Assembly: GCA_023052935.1 (NCBI GenBank)
Contig: CM041292.1
Coordinates: 99,196,388 to 99,260,387, forward strand
DNA length: 64,000 nt
Reading direction: 5' to 3'
Origin: Piezodorus guildinii
Lineage: Eukaryota; Arthropoda; Insecta; Hemiptera; Pentatomidae
Part shown: one piece after another, positions 1-9,950 of the stretch
How the letters are laid out: the number at the start of each line of letters is the position of its first letter
How positions within the stretch are numbered: position 1 is the stretch's first letter
Translations under genes and position numbers: made by a program
Notes under the pieces: model-generated
The model's database searches: none
What the model was told of the DNA's origin: nothing
Seen by the model: the letters and a program-made list of their open reading frames with translations, nothing else

Positions 1-360
1 TCTTGATCCAATCACTTAAGATATCCTGTTTCTTCTTTGAGCCGCCTTAGAAAGACACCCGACCCAGAGGAGCCAGCCTTCCTCTGGAGATAGGGTGACC
101 CTGGTCCTATCTCTCACAGTCTGTTTCCTCCAGCCAGCTAATCCTGGAGACATCCTTTGATAAGTTCGTCTGGCCATTCCTCCTTCTGGGAAAAGGTCTC
201 CATATATTTTCTTGGCACGCAACGTACATACATGTATTACTGTTATCGAACAACGCAGGCCCATATTTCTTCCTACTGTTTCCTTACGACATAAGGAACC
301 CTTAGAGAAGGGTTTAGTTGATCAGTGGCCCTATCGTGACTTATCAGTTCCACACAATTA
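1..360. other. GC-richer island, no recognised gene
   Basis: This stretch is clearly GC-richer than the following AT-rich DNA. It contains a minus-strand reading frame of 82 codons with no recognisable domain and no matching copy elsewhere in the window. It could be conserved non-coding DNA, an exon fragment or an old repeat; I cannot decide. Confidence 0.25.
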
Positions 361-450
361 AGTTATTGTAGTTTATATAGGCATATATTACTTTTTTTTA
401 AAACAAAAATAAGATATGCGTATAATACCTACAATAAACGTATTCTTGTT

Positions 451-495
<45 letters not shown>
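451..495. repeat. (TG)n(TA)n microsatellite
   Basis: A short TG run passes into about 19 TA dinucleotides. It lies just outside the left arm of the inverted duplication. Confidence 0.9.
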
Positions 496-498
<3 letters not shown>

Positions 499-544
499 TC
501 CATTAACAATAACAAACACGTACAACTAAAATAGACAGTACAAT

Positions 545-1350
545 AAATTATTTACGACTATGTTAATTGTTGTGCTAACTACAAATATATTGATCTGTAC
601 TACCAATGATTACATACACTAACTCGACCTACAGTCAACATGATGCAGACAAACCATTGCCAGAGCTGTAAAAAGTGACTTGAAGACATCAAGGGAATGG
701 AATCGGCTCAAGACTAAAGTTAATTCAATTTACCCTCAGTGAGAGTATCATATGCCTCCTAACTAATGAAGGATGTTTGTTATTTTTAAAACCGACTAGA
801 TACCATTTTAAATGAGGTCATAATACAGGCAAAGTAAACATTCTATTGATAAAAAAAGCTGTTGAAAGATGGGAATAATTTCAGTTCTAATATTTCGAGG
901 CAAAAAAAAAAGGAAGGAGCACTAGTTCATTCGTATTGCTTTTTCGGCAAACACCATTGCGTCTGGCAGTCTAAGACAATATAATTATTAGAAAAGGTTG
1001 TGTGACGATTGTTAAACTAAAATAACAAAAAAATACAGATAATACTTTTTGTATTTTATTTATTTTTCTGTTCTTATTAATTATAGTATTAAAAAAGAAA
1101 TGAATAAGTACGGAATACTTATTAATAATACTTCTAGATACATAACATATGTTTAAAATTCTCTAAATACCAGGAACTTTTCGGAACCAAATTATGTCTT
1201 ATTGTATTTCTAATTTCATTACTTTTTTATTCATTACCAATTTTTCTTCTCTCATATTAAAAATGTAATTCTGAACTACTTTAATTATAAAAACTTAGCA
1301 ACGTAGATGAATTACTGATGAGAATTACTAAAATTTAGTAAACCATATTA
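545..1350 (+). repeat. Inverted duplication, arm A
   Basis: Read forward, this segment matches the reverse complement of 5735-6518 along almost its whole length, with many substitutions and small indels. Well-kept stretches include the region around 625-660, the region around 685-705 and the region around 880-985. Traces of former coding are visible in both arms, for example a frame reading KSDFKTSREWKRLKSK in arm B, but both copies are broken. It is probably a degenerate low-copy transposon or duplicated exon-bearing fragment. Its identity is unknown. Confidence 0.75.
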
Positions 1351-1562
1351 TTGTAAATCTCGAAATACTTATGGCAGTGAATACGTGGAATCTCACAATA
1401 ACGGATAACAACAAGTTCCATTGATTTTTTTCTTAGCCATTGAGGTGGCGATATAGTTAGTTGCCCAGGAAATAGTAGTACTTTTTCAGTAACATTGACT
1501 GTCGGAATCACCATTGTATATTGCCGAATCGTTATATCAATGTATAATTCAGTTGTTTTCAT
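1335..1562 (-). CDS. Doubtful 75-codon ORF, unknown
   Basis: A minus-strand frame of 75 codons with mixed residue composition, including GQLTISPPQWLRKKS, overlaps the edge of arm A. It looks less low-complexity than most chance frames here, but no domain is recognised and no start or splice context supports it. It may be a decayed transposon exon or chance. Confidence 0.12.
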   Translation of the reverse strand: MKTTELYIDITIRQYTMVIPTVNVTEKVLLFPGQLTISPPQWLRKKSMELVVIRYCEIPRIHCHKYFEIYNNMVY

Positions 1563-1804
1563 TAATTAATTAAATCAGATACGTTTTATCCTCTTTGAAA
1601 TAGTCTAAAAGGCCTGAAATGGTAGATTATCTAAATTTTCTTTCACATATGTACCTTTAATTTAGTTTATTCAAAACTATTAGCCATCTATTCTTGCCAG
1701 TAACTATAAAATATAAACACTGCAAATTATCACACAATGGTCAATAATTTCAGAATAACCATATCAGGATAGTATCTGTTAACAGGCGATTAACTAATAT
1801 CAAG
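1563..1804. other. AT-rich spacer
   Basis: AT-rich sequence without a recognised element. Confidence 0.5.
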
Positions 1805-1922
1805 TGGAGTGATGCCAGTGGGCATTTTCTCTTCATGTATTTTTCATGTATATTATCTGACAGTTAATTTACTTGATGTATTTACTAATACAGTAGTATA
1901 TCTCAATAAATGGAAAAAAAAA
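1805..1922 (+). mobile_element. Jockey family B 3'-UTR fragment with poly-A
   Basis: It contains the family B 3'-end hallmark, a block reading gggcattttctcttcatgta followed by an AT-rich end and an A tract at about 1914-1925. The same block recurs at 14446, 53890 (variant), 61690 (variant) and, reversed, near 14325 and 63400. Only the last ~100 bp of the element remain, which is typical of a strongly 5'-truncated LINE insertion. Confidence 0.75.
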
Positions 1923-1961
1923 AAACTAATACTAAACGAGATAAATTAATCAAAGGAAACT

Positions 1962-2215
1962 CACCGATCACCACTGCTAAATTCAAAACGCTGTGCTTCT
2001 GATATTTCTTAACCGATGTCAATGATTCTTATTTTATATTGTATAGAATTTGAATATCCATAGATTTTTTGGTATTCGTACGGAAGATCACGTATTTTTT
2101 TTATTCCTTGTTCGGATTCTTAAAAAATCTTAAAAACGCAACACAAAAAAAAAAAAAAAAAAAAAAAAAATCGAAGGAGGAGAGGGGGTTAATAAACCAA
2201 AAGTAATTGATAATT
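1962..2215 (+). repeat. Family G interspersed repeat
   Basis: It starts with the family G hallmark: an accact-gctaa block, then ttcaaaacgct, then aaccgatgtcaatgattctt. Related copies lie at 4465-5485 (minus), 8715-8985, 11195-11290 (minus), 58315-58600 and 58660-58965. A 26-bp A tract (about 2145-2170) interrupts its distal part. No coding potential is evident. Its class is unknown. Confidence 0.65.
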
Positions 2216-2344
2216 TACTGATATTTTTTTATTTCATTATTTTTTTTTGCGAAAATAAGAGTACGGGTATAAAATGCCATTAGAATGCTAAATATTTTAG
2301 AAAAAGTATGTGTGTATGATTGTTGAAAATAACAATATTTACTT

Positions 2345-3265
2345 TAACTTACTTATATGGTAAGGGAAAGTATTGCGATCGTGTAAATTTTCGAACTTAA
2401 GTTTTTCAACGGAAATACAGGTGTAAGGGTCACCTCAGTCCAAATGTGCAAGTATCGCAAAAAAAAAAAAGAAGTGTTTATGGGTGTGTGTCTGTGTGTA
2501 GTAACTCTTAGACAAAAAGAAAAGTCCAATGAAACAGCAATTTCATATTTAAGACAATTATACGCCCTAGATGTTGCAGCAACATTTTTATTAAAATCAG
2601 TCAACCAGGAGAGCAACGTTACACCATGCATTTTGCACCTTTTTACGATTTTCTCAAAAACGGCTTTAATGATTTTAAATAAACTCGCTGTAGCAATGTT
2701 AAATTTAATGTACTTTAATATCGTGTAGGCTTCATTCTGATCAAAATTGTTTGACAGGGCTTAAATGCCAATATTTGGAATTTTCTTCTTCTAAAGTAAC
2801 TTTAATTTTTTAGATTTTATAAAAACAACCTTACCATCTTGTTATTATTGATAAAAAACAAGTAAATATATATGTTCAACGAGTTCGATATCCAACTAAA
2901 GGAGAAAACTGAAAAAAATATTAGTTAATGCATTTTTTGGCATTTGAACATAAGAGCAGTAATATACATGTAAAATATACCTTTGGAAAGCTAAAGATTT
3001 TAGAAAAAAATATTATATTATGCACAAGCTTATAAAAGTTAATAAAGAGTGGTGAAATGCCGGTAAAACTAACTGATTATTTTCGATAATATTATAATAG
3101 ATTTTTTAATAAAATACATATTTTTATATAAATTCAATTTAATTAATTATTTATTAGTTTCACTCATTTTCATCTCTAACTTTATTTGAAATTTTTTTAA
3201 TCGATTTTACAACGGAAGGTAAGAGAAAGTCGTGTGCTCGCACCAGATTTTTTACTATTAATGAT
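2345..3265 (+). repeat. Family H/E interspersed repeat, near-complete copy
   Basis: The copy begins at a degraded terminal hairpin region (around 2345-2370), followed by the tattgcgatcgtg block, a GT-rich stretch (2480-2500), the block ttttacgattttctcaaaaa (2642) and the aagtaactttaat block. It ends in a distal part carrying ttttacaacggaaggtaaga (about 3205). Order and orientation match the copies at 48421-50405 and, reversed, at 19174-20185 and 36110-37410. Frames crossing it (2353-2631 minus, 2444-2728 plus) are chance readings of the repeat. Confidence 0.7.
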
Positions 3266-3294
3266 ATATATCCGTTAATTATATTGATTATGTG

Positions 3295-3496
3295 TAGTCG
3301 ACTGTAGAAACTATAATAGGTGGAATAATCAGGAGTCAGTCTGTTTTCGGTTTTCCTCAGTTTATGTTTAGACATGGCACAGTAATGCCCTGATGATGGC
3401 TCACAAGCTTGAGCCGAAACATCGACAAAATTAAAAATATTTAGAAAAAGACTGACTCCTGATTATTCCACCTATAATAGTTTCTACAGTCGACTA
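3295..3496. repeat. 48-bp near-perfect inverted repeat enclosing a ribozyme-like core
   Basis: Arms 3295-3342 and 3449-3496 are reverse complements at 47 of 48 positions, separated by 106 bp. The loop carries the hammerhead-like motif at 3380-3432. The right arm and the sequence after it (a ctcaatata end) recur at about 15525-15580, so this is part of a repeated element. Known Penelope-like retroelements carry hammerhead motifs in terminal repeats; assignment to that group is an inference. Confidence 0.75.
3380..3432 (+). ncRNA. Hammerhead ribozyme-like motif (degenerate)
   Basis: The core box CTGATGA (3390-3396) is followed by a stem-loop GGCTC...GAGCC (stem II, five pairs, 3398-3415), then GAAA (3416-3419) and ACATC, in the order of a type I hammerhead. 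Stem III would need A-C-G-U and here reads ACAU. Stem I pairs only partly. It is probably a decayed copy without activity. The second copy at 15449-15501 keeps the stem III and cleavage-site sequence better. Confidence 0.5.
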
Positions 3497-3765
3497 TACA
3501 CCCTCAATATATCCGTAAACATTTTCCGGTGAGTATAAGTGAATTCGGTGTGATTTGCAACCAATTCTTTTTATAATTTAATATTTACGTGTTTATGTTA
3601 TTAGGGTCTACTGATAAATTTTGCTATCTCGAGGGATAAAGGATAAAACTATTATTTTTTTCTATAGTTAAAATTTAGGATTGTTTCTGCACTTCTTGGG
3701 AAAGTTCATATTCGATCTATAAATCGTAGATGAGTGAAATTTTATAAAGCGGAATATGACGGTAT
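3497..3765. other. AT-rich spacer
   Basis: AT-rich sequence with nothing recognised beyond the repeat edge. Confidence 0.4.
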
Positions 3766-3985
3766 AGAATCAGAGGCCGCTGTGAACTGGGGATTAATGC
3801 TTACTGGATGGAGACAATCAGGGGGTTGGAGGTGGGTGGGGATAGCTGGCTCAGCACGGGGACCCTCGTCCGCACACATTCATTTTATTGCCCCGAGGCA
3901 GTGCGGCTAATGACGTTTATCGAAAGGTATCGATAGTTAGCCGTTCGATATATCGACAGATAGGGGCAGGTTAGCGGCCTATATA
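3766..3985. promoter_or_regulatory. GC-rich island (candidate regulatory element)
   Basis: A GC-rich, non-repetitive block stands out from its AT-rich surroundings. It contains a palindromic tatcgata site (about 3926), a second cgatatatcg palindrome (about 3947) and a ttttattgcc core. No ORF of note. One of about 15 such islands in the window. Regulatory function is inferred from composition only. Confidence 0.25.
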
Positions 3986-4464
3986 TCTCTCCCTATCTAC
4001 CCCTCCCTCCCTCTCGCTCCTCACCTTGTTACCTCCCATGAAGAAATGACTTCCCATATCTTGGAGGATAAAGATGTTCTCGTAATGGAATATTGGCAAA
4101 CAGTCATAACACTTATCTATAATAGAGAAAGAGTTCGAAAGAAATGATCTCATGATCACTTATCCTACTTTCATTAAATATTTTAAAACATAATGTATTT
4201 AAGTGAAGTGAGAATGGTTGACTGTGTGAGTAAGTGAGAGAAGTTAGTTCAGGGTACAGTTAAAAGAATACTTATCTTAAGAAAGACTTAATAGGCTGGT
4301 GCGGACGTATTTAACATTATTCTTGGACGGAGATGACGTTCCCTTAGAAGAAGAAGTTTAATTATCTATTAAAACTGATGAGTAAAATCACATCATTAAA
4401 AAAGTTAAAATATATTTTATATTTTTATAAACTAGTGCAAATTTGGTTATATTTTTTCCCATAA
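3986..4464. other. AT-rich spacer
   Basis: No recognised element. A short minus-strand frame (3971-4159) has no supporting features. Confidence 0.4.
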
Positions 4465-4555
4465 TGAACCTTTGTAATCGACCAAGAAACAAAAAATAAA
4501 CCAGCCTCCTCTTAGAAGGTAGAACCAAAATAACGCATCCACAAAACATAAATTT

Positions 4556-5300
4556 ATCTGTCTGTCGTTAAGGTGAACGAAAGCAAATGTATACACGTCA
4601 CCTTCACCCTTTGACGCAAATCCTGCCCAACAGTTAAATTCAATTCCATACCGCTTCCTTCCTCAGACACAGTCCGGTACCTTGGCTTTTTACTAGACAA
4701 AAGACTGACGTGGAACCCACATACAAGACTTAAAAGGATAGAACTCAACCGCAGATTCGGCCGGTTATACAAACTACTAAACAGAAAATCTCATCTTACA
4801 GTCGACAAAAAATTACTAATATATAAGACAGTACTGAAACCTATATGGACCTACGGACTTGAACTATGGGGGACAACTAAACATTCTAACATCAAACGTA
4901 TCCAATCCTTCCAATCCAAAGTCCTCCGAACAATAGTTAATGCTCCTTATTACGTTACCAACTGTACCCTACACCATGACTTTAACATTCCATTTATTTT
5001 AGACCTGGTACCATCCAAATTCTCCAAATTCCATCAGAACCTTCTTCATCAGCCTAATCCTCTTGCTCAATCGCTTTCTAGCTCCACCCATCCCTACAAT
5101 CCTCCTCGAAGATTGAAACGGCAGTGGCCCCGCGACGTTTTGTAAACATTTATTCTGGAGTTCTGACACTGGTCAGATCCTCCACTCATGTACTGTATGT
5201 TTGTGGCTATTCCGCCCTAGCTCGGCCTCCACTGGCTTACACCAGTGAAGCGCTGAGTGAGAGGCGCTGGGATCTCTTGGATTTGGCTTCTCCCCCCACT

Positions 5301-5370
<70 letters not shown>

Positions 5371-5378
5371 TCTGTCGT
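4556..5378 (+). repeat. 13-bp target-site duplication of the LINE
   Basis: The 13-mer atctgtctgtcgt occurs at 4556-4568 and again at 5366-5378, immediately after the poly-A. This defines the insertion boundaries. Confidence 0.85.
4569..5365 (+). mobile_element. Jockey-like LINE, family A, 5'-truncated
   Basis: Translation of 4570-5144 gives the C-terminal end of a jockey-type reverse transcriptase. It includes DTVRYLGFLLDKRLTWNPHT (palm-thumb transition), LLIYKTVLKPIWTYGLELWG and the terminal RRLKRQWPRDVL before a TAA at 5142-5144. The catalytic YADD region is missing through 5' truncation. The 3' UTR of about 160 bp ends in about 60 A (5306-5365). The related copy at 59280 has roughly 250 bp more UTR, so this transcript was probably cut and polyadenylated early. 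Clean duplications and a long A tail suggest a fairly recent insertion. It sits inside a family G repeat. Confidence 0.9.
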
Positions 5379-5654
5379 ACAAAACTTTCTACAAAACAAA
5401 AAAAAAAGAATCGTTGAAATCGGTTAAAAAATACCGGAGACATAGTATTTTGAACTTAATAGAGATGATTGCCTATTTTTCATGAATATTGATTGACAGT
5501 GTTGCAGGTTCGTGTTTCTAAGCTCTTCTATTAATTTACTGTTAAAAATATATGTCCACAAAACATTTATAAAACAAAATATATATATAAATTTTCCACA
5601 AAGATATATAAATTGTTATACCATAACACATTCATTTGTAAATAATACACCACT

Positions 5655-5735
5655 GGGTTTACCAGTAGCATGGTGGTTAGCATAACAACCTCCTATACCA
5701 AAGGTTCCGGGTTCAAACCCGCAAGTGGCCCATAA
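5655..5735 (+). mobile_element. SINE-A tRNA-derived head
   Basis: A tRNA-like stretch shows an A-box-like tagcatggtggttagcat and a B-box-like gggttcaaacccgc, as in 6555 and 46815. The body of SINE-A does not follow. The head abuts arm B of the inverted duplication. It is a SINE head rather than a functional tRNA, because the cloverleaf arms do not close well and copies recur. Confidence 0.7.
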
Positions 5736-6518
5736 TATGGTTTACTAAATTCTAGCTATTCTCATCAGTAATTCATCTGCGCTGCTAAGTTTTTATAATT
5801 AAACTAGTTCAGGATTACATTTTTAATAAGAGAGAAGAAAAATTAATAATTTTAGAAATGCAATAAGAAATAACTTCACTGAGGTTCCGAAAAGTTGTTG
5901 ATATTTATAAAAGTTAACACATATGGTATGTAAGTATTCCGCACATATTCATTTCTTTTTTGATACTTTTATTGATGAGAACAGAAAAATAAATAAAGAA
6001 TAAAAAAAATTATCTGTATTCTTTAATTATTATAGTTTAATAATCGTCACACAATCTGTTCTGATATAATATAGACTTAGACTGCCAGACGCAATGGTGT
6101 TTGCTGACGAAGTAATAAGAATGAACTAGGGCTCCATCCTTTTTCCAGTTGCCTCGAAATATTAGAACTGAAATTATTACCTTCTTTGAGCGGCTTTTCT
6201 TTATCAATAAAATGTATACTTTGCCTGTATTATGAGAAGTTGTAGCTACCTCGTTTAAAATAGTATCTAGTAGATTTTGAAAACAATAAACTTCCGTCAT
6301 CATTCAGGGGGCATATCACTCTCTAAATGAGGGTAAACTTTTGACTTAAGCCTTTTCCATTCCCTTGATGTCTTAAAGTCACTTTTTACAGCTCTGGTAA
6401 TTGTATGTCCGCATCATGTTGACTGTAGGTCGATTTAGTGTATGAATCATTGGTAGTACAGATTAATACATTTGTAATTAGCTCAGCTATTAACACAGTT
6501 GTAAATTCTAGCTACGTG
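5735..6518 (-). repeat. Inverted duplication, arm B
   Basis: Reverse complement of 545-1350, starting at tatggtttactaaatt. It is bracketed by two SINE-A heads in the same orientation (5655 and 6555). It includes an 88-codon minus-strand frame (6037-6303) whose start region and flanking frames match broken frames in arm A. It may preserve part of a former coding segment, but no domain is recognised. Confidence 0.75.
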
Positions 6519-6554
6519 CTTCTACTAGCATACTAAAAGCTAGCCCAGGGATCA

Positions 6555-6725
6555 CCTGAGGCTAGGTGGCTAGCATAAGAGTCTTCTATGCCAAAGGTCA
6601 CGGGTTCAAACCCGCAGGTTATTTAATAATAGTAAAAAATCCTTAGTTATGCCGTCCTTCTGGACTCCCACTGCAGCATTGTCTTTTAGCTACAGTAGCA
6701 GAAAATTGATGTTAATTGATTATTA
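6555..6725 (+). mobile_element. SINE-A copy, internally deleted
   Basis: A tRNA-like head (taggtggctagcataagag; gggttcaaacccgc) is followed by the SINE-A body start (ccttagttatgccgtcctt) and then directly by the body end (ggactcccactgcagcattg). About 100 bp present in 46805-47090 are missing. Confidence 0.8.
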
Positions 6726-6889
6726 TCATAGCCCTTTTCAATTATCAGACTCACCTAGGCATATATCCTTGACCTGACCCTACAGTTTCCTCCCCATTTC
6801 CTTCCTAAGGGCTCTAACAGTCCGACCTAGGAAGCGATACCAATTTAATTACTGAATTTATACACATTTAAAGATTTATGGATATTAGC
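6726..6889. other. Spacer
   Basis: Mixed-composition sequence without a recognised element. Confidence 0.4.
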
Positions 6890-7260
6890 TCGAAATGAGG
6901 GGGTCGTTCGGAGGGGAGGCGGTCAGCCGGAAAGGAGAAGTGGAGGGCGGACAATTATGTAAATTCCTCTTTATTAAACCCTCGCCGGATTTAGGAGGGC
7001 AGTTCCGTCTTGAAATTATTATGATGCCGACAGTCGGAGGGAGCAATTGTTTTATATGTATATTTGATTAGAGCTCTTTGGACAGGTCATGTCGGAATCG
7101 CCCTTCTCTTCACCCCACCGGAGGTAGTTGGAATTAAATATTTGCGGGGGTTAAAAGAGATGCGCTGAAACTTTTAAAGGCAGTCAGCCATTATTGCCCA
7201 AGCCGATTAGTAGGCAACGACCCTCATCGCCGTGATACATGAGCGCAGTTTTACAAAGGT
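6890..7260. promoter_or_regulatory. GC-rich island (candidate regulatory element)
   Basis: A non-repetitive GC-rich block contains ctttattaaacc, ttgtttta and gccattattgccc, core types bound by homeodomain proteins. No convincing ORF. Function inferred from composition and motif style only. Confidence 0.25.
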
Positions 7261-7568
7261 GAGCTACATGCTAAGTTAATGAAAAATTCAAAAGGATATG
7301 GCCCCTTGTTAAAAGCTTTTAAAACTTTTACCAGAAGGAGATTAAGGGGATTTTGGAAAAAAATATAATTGAACAACAGCTGGAAATGAGAGCGATAAAT
7401 GAGTTTTAAGGGAGAAGTAAAAAATTAAACTCTTCAGTAAGCAAATAGGATGAAAATAAATTGAAAACGGTTCTCTTATATTAATAATGGAATAAACAAT
7501 AACTCTACCATATATGTATATTTATTAGTACTGAATTTCTAATTATTTACTATATAAGTTTTTGTGGA

Positions 7569-8352
7569 CTATTCAATTATTATGCGGTGCCATACAAACT
7601 GACTTCTTCGATACAAAGACGACATACTAGAAAAAGTCCATAACCATTATCTCTCAGCTGACAAACAAAGAACCCTAAATTTAACTAACTACCCTTTGTA
7701 TAGAACACTATGCAGTTACAATGCTCCCGACTCTGAAACATACCTTACATTCAAAGTTCATACGCAGAAATTGTCAACCAACTAAGATTTGCAAATCCAA
7801 AAAATATCAGAATCTATGGAAAAACTCAATTTTTTTGTTCGTCACAAGATAGCTGTATATTATGCAGTAAATTTATCTACATTAGTCTACATCCCATTCT
7901 CCTACACTGCTCGGCACAAAATGTATATAGACAACAATTTACTCAACTTTTCATCTTAAAATCTCCTGACAACCAAATTCTCCATGTTATATTGAGTATC
8001 GACAATGTAGATAAGATACATAAAGTGTACTATCACATGATGGGAGTTTAAAAAGAACTAAATTGTTTATCCTAGACCATTTTCTATCAAGTGTATTTTT
8101 TTTTTTAGTTTATCTTCAAAGTGATATTTTGTTTATTTATCAATATATTGTGCTGTCATAGCACTAGTATTGTTTATCTTTAATCTTTTATTTATTTTTT
8201 AAAAACCAGAATGAGTTCATGAATTTTCACTATTTATGCACATAAGATGCTAAAACCAGAATATTCTAATTTTTAGCTAAGCTAGAATCTATTTGTTTGG
8301 GGAAGCCCCAAAGATAAATAAAAACTCTATCCTACTCAATTATTATGCGGTG
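7569..8352. repeat. Target-site duplication around a LINE tail
   Basis: The sequence tcaattattatgcggtg is present at both 7573-7589 and 8336-8352. Including four further upstream bases with one mismatch, the duplication is about 21 bp. Confidence 0.85.
7590..8331 (+). mobile_element. Non-jockey LINE 3' end, 5'-truncated
   Basis: Broken frames read DILEKVHNHYLSADKQRTLN and, after frameshifts, CSSQDSCILCSKF ... HPILLHCSAQNVYRQQF. This is a C..C..H..C zinc-knuckle-like arrangement with a trailing R, as seen at the C-terminus of many LINE ORF2 proteins. It ends in a perfect hairpin tttgggg-aag-ccccaaa and a gataaataaa-type tail instead of long poly-A. The hairpin before a simple tail resembles the 3' end at 63790-64000. 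The clade is not determined. Confidence 0.7.
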
Positions 8353-8714
8353 ATATTGAGTTTTGTTCTTTCTAAATGTATTTTCTAGCTGACGATTTTG
8401 TTTGTAAATACAAAGAAATAAAGCAAAAATTAAATTTCGAATTGACGTTTTAAAAATATTAAATATATTTTTCGGATGAAGTGAATATCTAGCAAATGAA
8501 GCAAATGTATACAGTAAAACATCATTTGAAGCTATAAATAATTAAGGTTTCCCTGAATTTTAGTTACAAACTAATAACAACATGGTTTATGAATCATTAT
8601 AAAATATAATAATTTTAAAGTAATTTTAGAGTACATTCCCTTCTTTACTTAATATAAATAATTACACGTGAATATGGTGAATTAAGTAATATGAAAAGCA
8701 ATAAATAATTCAAG
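8353..8714. other. AT-rich spacer
   Basis: No recognised element. Confidence 0.4.
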
Positions 8715-8985
8715 GGAAAAGGGCATATTACCTCTGCTAATTTCAAAACGCTTTATTTCTGCTAGTTCTTAACCAATTTCAATGATTCTTTTTTCATTTT
8801 GTAGAAAATTTGTTATCTATCGAATGATGGTGGATGACGTCAAAACGTTTTTTTTTTTATTCTTTATTCGGTTTCTACGTATCTTGAAACCTAGGCCTTT
8901 AAATTTTTAAGGGAGGTAATTTTTTTTTTGGCTCGATCGCACTGGTTCATTTTTTAAAATAATAAACCAAAATAAAAGAGTGAGT
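8715..8985 (+). repeat. Family G repeat
   Basis: Family G hallmark blocks appear in order: ctgctaatttcaaaacgct, aaccaatttcaatgattctt, tacgtatcttgaaacctagg, then a gggaggtaattttt block and a final aataaaccaaaa block. This order fits the copies at 58315 and 58660, so it is probably close to full length. Confidence 0.7.
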
Positions 8986-9514
8986 TGTTAAAAAGAAAAA
9001 TTATTTCCTCAGATAACAATACCTAATATATAAAATAAAAATTAAAAAATAAATAAATAAAAATATTGTATATACTTCAGAGCGTACAGTCTAACAGAGA
9101 AATTAAATAAAGATAGGCAGTGACAGAGAGACCAATACTTCAATGGGTGCCCTCAACAATTCAGTTAAACACACAAGCATAAAAGATTACTGGGAGGGGA
9201 AATGGAATACCAGAGTAGTTGTAAGAAGGAGGGAACATCAATAACGAAAGGAACAATTGTGAGTTCCTCCTTATACCGTGTGTGGCACAAAGGCAGCAGG
9301 TCTCTCCAAGAGGATCAAAGCAACTTCAAAAGTTATATCTCATACCTATCTATAGGTTTGAACTTAGCCTTGGAGTACTACTCAATAATTCCTTTGAAAT
9401 ACTTACACCAGCCGATAACAAAAAAATAAATAAGCTGAATTCCAAATAATTCATTACTTCAAAGAGAACAAAGAACAAAGATAAAGAATAAAAACATGTG
9501 CGTCACATTGTACT
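8986..9514. other. Spacer with a short shared motif
   Basis: Mostly AT-rich. A block around 9129-9175 (gagagaccaatacttcaatg, then ggtgccctcaa) recurs at 11126-11165, so an unnamed short repeat is present. The frame 9202-9429 has no recognisable domain. Confidence 0.4.
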
Positions 9515-9900
9515 TTTACTTACCTATATACGAAATATATGTTAAAGTATTGCGATCGTGAAAACCTACAAATTCCATTTTTCACCAGAAATGCACATTT
9601 TAGGGTCCCCTGGGTCTAAAAAGCCGATTTTTAAAATTATTCCTTGCAAAGTACCTTTAATTTTGTAGAATCCAAAAAAAATACTAAATGATTCATCAAA
9701 ACAACTAAATATACAAGTTGAACGAATCTAATACTCAACGGAAGTATAAAAAAATAAAAACATGGTTTCAGGTAATTGTTTTTTCGAACATACAAATAGA
9801 TATGTATAACATACCGTTGGAAATCTAAAAACGAGAGAAAAATGTTAACTTATATACAATGTTGTGGAAAGTATTGTAAAGTGACGAATATGGCATGACA
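9515..9900 (+). repeat. Family H/E repeat, internally deleted
   Basis: It starts with the family terminus (tacttttacttacctatata, part of the hairpin), then tattgcgatcgtga and ttagggtcccctggg. It then jumps to the aaagtacctttaattttgta block and the distal part (caagttgaacgaatctaata). The central GT-rich segment is missing. Confidence 0.65.
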
Positions 9901-9907
9901 TTCAGGG

Positions 9908-9909
<2 letters not shown>

Positions 9910-9947
<38 letters not shown>
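9910..9947. repeat. (TA)n microsatellite
   Basis: About 18 AT dinucleotides. Confidence 0.9.

Positions 9948-9950
<3 letters not shown>

Larger units (their letters stand above)
4465..5485 (-). repeat. Family G copy interrupted by a LINE
   Basis: On the minus strand, 5485-5380 reads as the family G start (accgatttcaacgattctt) and 4556-4465 reads as its distal part (a ggaggctggttta block and a ttggtcgatta block). The two halves are separated exactly by the jockey insertion 4569-5365 and its target duplication. Confidence 0.6.

Noticed and set aside
2345..3265. Family H/E as a canonical Helitron
   Set aside because: A terminal hairpin is present, but no 5' TC / 3' CTRR ends or helicase could be shown.
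5173..5485. Several overlapping ORFs rich in K or F
   Set aside because: They are translations of the LINE poly-A tail on both strands.
5655..5735. A tRNA gene
   Set aside because: A and B boxes are present, but arms do not pair as a cloverleaf and the same head recurs attached to a SINE body.
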